A program made the translations under genes and the position numbers. This document shows, piece by piece, positions 6,070 to 9,209 of a stretch of DNA of 9,209 bases. This DNA is from Candidatus Dormiibacterota bacterium (lineage in GTDB: Bacteria; Chloroflexota; Dormibacteria; Aeolococcales; Aeolococcaceae). Position 1 is the first letter of the stretch. Every line of letters starts with the position of its first letter. The stretch is taken from NCBI GenBank assembly GCA_003136295.1, contig PLDZ01000243.1:1855-11063 (forward strand), in the 5' to 3' direction. The notes beneath the pieces are model-generated. The model saw only the letters and a program-made list of their open reading frames with translations. It searched no databases and was not told the DNA's origin.

Positions 6070-6173
6070 CTCGCGTCAATGAGCATCAATCAATAGGAAC
6101 GATCTCTTGCCACGATGGATCACCCGCCACAGGGAGGGCTCACGCACGCCGATCTGACGACGGCGGGAAGGCG

Positions 6174-7376
6174 CTACTCCTCGAGCAGACGCGCGCATCG
6201 AAGCGCCAGCCAGAGTTGATGACGCTGCTCAGGATCGTCGGAATCGATCCCCAGCTGGCGGAGCCGACCGATCCGATACACGACGGTGTGGCGGTGAACG
6301 CCGAGTCGTTCGGCGGCTTCGCCGATGCTCCGGCTGTCGAGCAACGCCTCGAGCGTCGCGACGAGCTCGAGGCGTCGGTTGGGCGTGCCCAACGCCAGCG
6401 GGCCAAGCACGCGGTCGATGAACGTGCGCATCGCGTCGTGATCGTCAGCGAGGGCGGCGAAGACTCCGACCTCGGCGTCGGTGTGCACTGCGCGCTCGGG
6501 GGAGAGCCGGCGACCCACCTCGAGCGCGCGGCGCGCCTGCTGCGCCGAAGGTGCGACCGCGTCGAGCGTCGTGGCCACCGGACCCACACCGAAGACCACC
6601 GATCCCACGGCGGCGCAGAGCTTGGCGAGGTCGCGGCCATCAGGCACCAGTGCGATCCACACCCCCGGGTCATCGCCGATCAGGTGGGCACCCTCTGCTC
6701 GCCACGTCTCCTCGAGCTGCCGCTCGGCCTCCTGAGTCGCCGCCGAGCAGGCCACCACGGTGTAGGGCGGGAGGAGGGTGAGCTCGGCCGACGCCGCGAT
6801 GCGCCGGAGCTCCGCCGAGGCGTCGCCGGCGAGGAGTCGCTGGAGAATACGGTCGCGATCCCGGTCACGCTGGCGCAGCAGCCGCTCGCGGGTCTCCAGA
6901 TAGGCGCCGCCGACCGCCGCGCTGATCTCATCGAAGTACTCGAGCACCGTGCTCGTCAGGCCGACCACCGTGCTCGGGGGCACGTCGTTGAGGAGCGCGG
7001 GCTGGCCGATCACCTCGTCCCAGAGCACCCTCGCGGCGAGGCGATAGGCACCGAAGACCAGTTCGAGCGGGACCTCGAGCTCGGCCTGCTGCGCACCCAT
7101 CGATCCCAGGCGCTCCAGGTCGCCCGCCCGAAGTCCGCGCCCGTCGCGGAGGAGACGAACGAAGGTCCGAAGAGCGTCGCGGCATGCAGCGGTGACCGTC
7201 CGGAAGTATCCGAGGGTCCGAAAACGGCTGTCCGGGAGGGAGATCCCGGAGACGATCTGGCGCGTCATCCGGCGCGCGATGACGTCCACCTCCGAGAGCA
7301 GGCGGATGGTCACCTCGGGCGGCAGAGTGGCCGCCACGGACAATCGAAGCTCGGGTGCCTTGGTCAATTGGGCCAT
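6174..7376 (-). CDS. PucR/CdaR-family transcriptional regulator with RsbRD-like N-terminal domain
   Basis: DNA-binding regulator of 400 residues. The N-terminal 150 or so residues resemble the helical RsbRD-like sensor domain common in PucR proteins; the stretch with SMGAQQAELEVPLELVFGAY and RLAARVLWDEVI fits it. A short helical, Arg-rich connector (ERLLRQRDRDRDRILQRLL) follows, then a mixed alpha/beta middle region like the degenerate GGDEF of CdaR proteins. The C-terminal PucR helix-turn-helix occupies about 339-398, with SIGEAAERLGVHRHTVVYRI as its core. The ATG at 7376 was chosen because GAGGGA lies four bases upstream; in-frame ATGs at 7388 and 7421 have poorer sites. It lies upstream of, and in the same direction as, the importer, and is divergent from the di-iron gene, so it may control either or both. 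The effector is unknown. Confidence 0.9.
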   Translation of the reverse strand: MAQLTKAPELRLSVAATLPPEVTIRLLSEVDVIARRMTRQIVSGISLPDSRFRTLGYFRTVTAACRDALRTFVRLLRDGRGLRAGDLERLGSMGAQQAELEVPLELVFGAYRLAARVLWDEVIGQPALLNDVPPSTVVGLTSTVLEYFDEISAAVGGAYLETRERLLRQRDRDRDRILQRLLAGDASAELRRIAASAELTLLPPYTVVACSAATQEAERQLEETWRAEGAHLIGDDPGVWIALVPDGRDLAKLCAAVGSVVFGVGPVATTLDAVAPSAQQARRALEVGRRLSPERAVHTDAEVGVFAALADDHDAMRTFIDRVLGPLALGTPNRRLELVATLEALLDSRSIGEAAERLGVHRHTVVYRIGRLRQLGIDSDDPEQRHQLWLALRCARLLEE

Positions 7377-7380
7377 ATTG

Positions 7381-7386
7381 TCCCTC
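7381..7386 (-). promoter_or_regulatory. Ribosome binding site of the PucR-type regulator
   Basis: GAGGGA on the minus strand with four bases before the ATG at 7376. It favours this start over the in-frame ATG at 7388, with which it would overlap. Confidence 0.55.
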
Positions 7387-7388
7387 AT

Positions 7389-7437
7389 GCACAAATCTTG
7401 GGGGTGTACGCCGGATGACATTGCCTATCCTTTGTGC
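7389..7437. promoter_or_regulatory. Divergent promoter region with inverted repeat GCACAAA...TTTGTGC
   Basis: The gap between the regulator (starting at 7376) and the di-iron gene (7452) carries two perfect 7-base arms: GCACAAA at 7389-7395 and TTTGTGC at 7431-7437. Their centres are 42 bases apart, about four helical turns. This suits two sites on the same DNA face for one dimeric regulator. A TATCCT hexamer at 7426-7431 could be the -10 of the di-iron gene, but no good -35 was found. The repeat covers the GTG at 7434, which speaks against that codon as a start. Confidence 0.4.
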
Positions 7438-7451
7438 CCGGCGAAGAAAGT

Positions 7452-8279
7452 ATGCTGCTTGCAATGCTCTACGACGACATGTTCATCCGGCTCGAGCGCG
7501 CCCGCTGGACGCTCAGTACCGACATCCCATTCGACGATATCGATCCGAGCCTGCTGAGCCCCCAGTGGATCAGCGACCTTCGGAACATCTGCCTCACGGA
7601 GCTCTCCGCGCTCTACGCCACGGAGATGTTCATCCGGGACTTCTACACGGACATCGATTTCTGCAGCTTCGTCTCCATCTGGTTCTACGAGGAGATGAAG
7701 CATCACCTCACGTTGCGCAAATACCTGGAGCGATGCGGGGAAACGTTCGACGAAGCCAAGCTTCCCGAATTGCGGCTCACGTTCGCGCCGGGGCCGGCGA
7801 TCGAGACCCTCACCATGCACTTCTGCGGTGAGCAGCGGCTGGCCCATTGGTACACGGCGTTCAGCGAGCAGGGTCCCGAGCCGGTGATCCGCAAGATCTT
7901 CAAGATCCTCGCGGCAGATGAGCTGCGCCACGCGGCGTGCTACGCGAAGTACATGCGCCGTGCCGTCGTCAACAAGCCCGAGGTGCTTCCGGACATCCTG
8001 AAGATGTCGCTCTGGATGATGCGCACCACCAATGACGCCCCGAAGCATCCGACCACGATCACCGACCCCTCGGTGGTCAGCCGGCTCGAGGACCCGGAGT
8101 ACGTCTCTCGGATGCTCAATTGGTATCTCCCCGGCCGCGACCACGAGGCCCCGGTGCAACGCCGCATCCTCGCGCTCCTGTCCGAGTTGAGTGGCGTGGA
8201 GATCAAGAACCTGCGCGAGATCCCGCCACTGGTGCGCAAGCTGACGGGGAGCAAGCAGCTCTCTCCAGCGGCTGCCTGA
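7452..8279 (+). CDS. Ferritin-like di-iron protein, acyl-ACP-desaturase-type
   Basis: All-helical protein of 275 residues with a carboxylate-bridged di-iron signature. In this numbering, candidate ligands are a glutamate in the first helix (LTELSALYATEMF, E50 or E58), E81 and H84 in EEMKHH, E127 in GEQRLAHWY, and E157 and H160 in ADELRHAACY. The pattern E, ExxH, E, ExxH matches ferritin-like oxidoreductases such as soluble acyl-ACP desaturases and AurF-type oxygenases. An iron site that activates oxygen is therefore likely, while desaturation, hydroxylation or N-oxygenation remain open. The start is uncertain. ATG 7452 has a weak GAAGAAAG upstream, ATG 7464 has no ribosome site, and GTG 7434 lies in an inverted repeat. 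The gene is divergent from the PucR-type regulator. No ferredoxin or reductase gene is adjacent to supply electrons. Confidence 0.85.
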   Translation: MLLAMLYDDMFIRLERARWTLSTDIPFDDIDPSLLSPQWISDLRNICLTELSALYATEMFIRDFYTDIDFCSFVSIWFYEEMKHHLTLRKYLERCGETFDEAKLPELRLTFAPGPAIETLTMHFCGEQRLAHWYTAFSEQGPEPVIRKIFKILAADELRHAACYAKYMRRAVVNKPEVLPDILKMSLWMMRTTNDAPKHPTTITDPSVVSRLEDPEYVSRMLNWYLPGRDHEAPVQRRILALLSELSGVEIKNLREIPPLVRKLTGSKQLSPAAA

Positions 8280-8296
8280 GCCGGCAAACCAGCCGC
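8268..8296 (+). repeat. 7-base inverted repeat across the di-iron gene stop
   Basis: GCGGCTG (8268-8274) and CAGCCGC (8290-8296) are perfect complements separated by 15 bases that contain the TGA stop. It ends four bases before the TATAAT of the next gene. No T-tract follows, so it could be a weak 3' stem-loop or a site overlapping the acylphosphatase promoter. Confidence 0.35.
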
Positions 8297-8305
8297 ACCT
8301 ATAAT
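8276..8305 (+). promoter_or_regulatory. Promoter of acylphosphatase, probably leaderless
   Basis: A perfect TATAAT at 8300-8305 stands nine bases before the ATG at 8315. A partial -35, CTGAGC at 8276-8281, lies 18 bases upstream of it. Transcription would begin at or within a few bases of the ATG, and no Shine-Dalgarno fits in that space, so a leaderless mRNA is expected. Confidence 0.65.
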
Positions 8306-8314
8306 CGGGCGGCG

Positions 8315-8599
8315 ATGGGTGAAGCGGTGGTGCGTGTCCGCGCCGTTGTGCACGGCAGGGTGCAGATGGTCGGGTTTCGTGCCTTCGTGATCCGCCACGC
8401 GGAGAATGCGGGCCTGTCCGGCACCGTGCGCAACGAGCCCGACGGCAGTGTCGAGACCGTGCTCGAGGGACCGCGTCCCGAAGTGGAGCGAGTGCTCGAG
8501 TTGCTCCGTCGGGGCCCGACCCACGCGCGCGTGGAACGGGTCGAAGTCGAGTACTCGAACCCGACCGGCAGCCTTCCCGCCATGATGGTGGCGTCATGA
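8315..8599 (+). CDS. acyP: Acylphosphatase
   Basis: Small cytoplasmic hydrolase of 94 residues, the normal family size, cleaving acyl phosphates such as carbamoyl or 1,3-bisphosphoglyceryl phosphate to carboxylate and phosphate (EC 3.6.1.7). The phosphate loop reads HGRVQMVGFR with catalytic R22, and N40 in TVRNEPDGSVE is the second catalytic residue; the fold continues with VERVLELLRRGP and VERVEVEY. The usual loop sequence is VQGVGFR, so M18 replaces a glycine. The ATG at 8315 gives the normal N-terminus right before the first beta strand. Upstream in-frame codons run through the di-iron gene and are rejected. The stop overlaps the aminotransferase start by ATGA. The physiological role of this family in bacteria is poorly defined. 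Confidence 0.94.
   Translation: MGEAVVRVRAVVHGRVQMVGFRAFVIRHAENAGLSGTVRNEPDGSVETVLEGPRPEVERVLELLRRGPTHARVERVEVEYSNPTGSLPAMMVAS
8578..8593 (+). promoter_or_regulatory. Hairpin over the aminotransferase ribosome binding site
   Basis: CGCCA (8578-8582) and TGGCG (8589-8593) can pair around a six-base loop, ending two bases before the ATG at 8596. The only Shine-Dalgarno-like run, GGTGG (8587-8591), is inside it. A ribosome finishing acylphosphatase would open it, which fits coupled translation. The stem is short. Confidence 0.35.
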
Positions 8600-9209
8600 C
8601 CATACGTTTCGCCGAGCGCCTGTCTCGGCTGGGTACCGAGAGCGCCTTCGAGGTGCTCGCCCATGCGCGACTCCTCGAGGCCGAGGGTCGGGACATCGTC
8701 CATCTCGAGATCGGCGAGCCAGATTTTGCCACTCCTGACAACATCATCGATGCCGCCGTTCGGGCGATGCGCGAGGGGGCGACCCACTACACGGCGGCGA
8801 GCGGCATCCGCGAGGTCCGCGAGAAGACCGCCGCGTACGTCACCCGGCACACCGGCGTGCCGACCAAGTTCGAGAACATCGTGCTCACTCCGGGTTCGAA
8901 GAATCTCCTCCTGTTCACCCTGCTCTCCCTGATCGAGGAAGGGGACGAGGTCATCGTTCCCGACCCTGGATACCCGATCTACCGTTCGCTCGTCGAGTTC
9001 ATCGGCGCCACCGCGATCTCGCTGCCGCTGCGTCAGGAGAACGACTTCCGCGCCGATGTCGACGAGCTGGCCCTCCTCATCACCCCACGCACCCGGATGC
9101 TGGTGGTCAACTCGCCGCAGAACCCGACCGGCGGCATCCTCACCCGCGAAGACTGCGAGGCGATGGCACGGCTCGCCATCAAGCACGACCTGATCGTCCT
9201 GAGCGATGA
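8596..9209 (+). CDS. Class I PLP-dependent aminotransferase (AspC-like), 3' end cut by window edge
   Basis: Fold-type I aminotransferase; about 204 codons are visible, roughly half of a family member of about 390 residues. Seen in order: IGEPDFATP near 39-47 (substrate-binding loop), HYTAASGIREVRE near 64-76, TPGSKNLLL near 98-106 in the cofactor phosphate region, PDPGYPIY near 121-128, and NSPQNPTGG near 171-179 with the asparagine that contacts PLP. The last complete codon is D204 in IVLSD, the aspartate that pairs with the PLP pyridine nitrogen. The Schiff-base lysine lies beyond the window. The final bases TGA (9207-9209) are out of frame and are not a stop. The start overlaps the acylphosphatase stop by ATGA. 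The motifs fit the broad aspartate/alanine aminotransferase group, and the amino-acid substrate cannot be named. Confidence 0.94.
   Translation, partial: MTIRFAERLSRLGTESAFEVLAHARLLEAEGRDIVHLEIGEPDFATPDNIIDAAVRAMREGATHYTAASGIREVREKTAAYVTRHTGVPTKFENIVLTPGSKNLLLFTLLSLIEEGDEVIVPDPGYPIYRSLVEFIGATAISLPLRQENDFRADVDELALLITPRTRMLVVNSPQNPTGGILTREDCEAMARLAIKHDLIVLSD

Larger units (their letters stand above)
5831..6173. other. 343-base non-coding region between regulator and importer operon
   Basis: This is the only gene-free stretch longer than 300 bases. It contains the ribosome binding site, a 5' stem-loop, a predicted minus-strand promoter overlapping two palindromes, and a longer stem-loop at 6041-6069. 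An 8-base direct repeat, CAATGAGC, occurs at 5963-5970 and 6077-6084. Parts are visibly richer in A and T than the flanking genes. Weak open frames cross it but lack plausible starts or composition. I found no match to riboswitch consensus elements that I know (TPP, SAM, cobalamin, guanidine-I). Confidence 0.7.

Noticed and set aside
5831..6079. N-terminal extension of the binding protein upstream of 5830
   Set aside because: The frame is open, but it would precede a complete lipoprotein signal peptide and cover the promoter and stem-loops; the strong ribosome site points to 5830.
6216..7418. 400-residue plus-strand open frame mirroring the regulator
   Set aside because: It follows the regulator codon by codon as an Arg/Glu/His-rich shadow; no domain was recognised.
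7425..9186. Long minus-strand open frames opposite the di-iron, acylphosphatase and aminotransferase genes
   Set aside because: They cross several real genes and the intergenic promoter, with shadow-like composition.
9207..9209. TGA at the right edge as the aminotransferase stop
   Set aside because: The reading frame has GAT at 9205-9207 followed by GA, so this TGA is out of frame and the gene continues past the window.

Overview
This is a high-GC bacterial window with tightly packed genes. Five of the nine protein-coding genes appear to start with GTG, several neighbours overlap by 4 to 14 bases, and at least one gene looks leaderless. This fits a high-GC terrestrial lineage such as Actinomycetota, Chloroflexota or Dormibacterota. 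No rRNA or other phylogenetic marker is present, so the phylum cannot be fixed. Nothing resembling an insertion sequence, prophage, CRISPR array, tRNA or rRNA was seen.

Layout. (1) Bases 1-644, minus: an SDR oxidoreductase that runs off the left edge. Its start lies 11 bases from the divergent start of a membrane-anchored HtrA/trypsin-like serine protease without a PDZ domain (656-1465, plus). (2) After a 69-base gap comes an NADPH-type thioredoxin reductase (trxB, 1535-2521). A PduO-type cob(I)alamin adenosyltransferase follows 10 bases later (2532-3125). (3) The adenosyltransferase converges stop-on-stop with a three-gene ABC importer on the minus strand. Reading 5' to 3' on that strand, the importer genes are a lipoprotein binding protein (5830-4712), an ATPase (4715-3918) and a permease (3931-3122). 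They belong to the nitrate/sulfonate/taurine (SsuABC/TauABC/NrtABC) superfamily. (4) A 343-base non-coding stretch (5831-6173) carries a predicted promoter, two short palindromes 21 bases apart and two stem-loops. (5) A PucR/CdaR-type regulator (7376-6174, minus) sits upstream of the importer. It is divergent from a ferritin-like di-iron protein of the acyl-ACP-desaturase type (7452-8279, plus). (6) Acylphosphatase (8315-8599) has a TATAAT box placed for leaderless transcription. It overlaps by ATGA a class I PLP aminotransferase (8596 onward) that is cut by the right edge.

How the genes may work together. The importer genes are clearly one operon, coupled by overlaps of 4 and 14 bases. The regulator next to it is the natural candidate to control it, and possibly the divergent di-iron gene as well. 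That would make an uptake-plus-oxidation module for an unidentified small molecule, but this is inference from gene order only. The trxB/adenosyltransferase pair is probably co-transcribed and links thiol redox to coenzyme B12 formation by proximity only. I see no unmistakably new defence or mobile system. The most distinctive part is the regulator/di-iron/importer block with its structured intergenic DNA.
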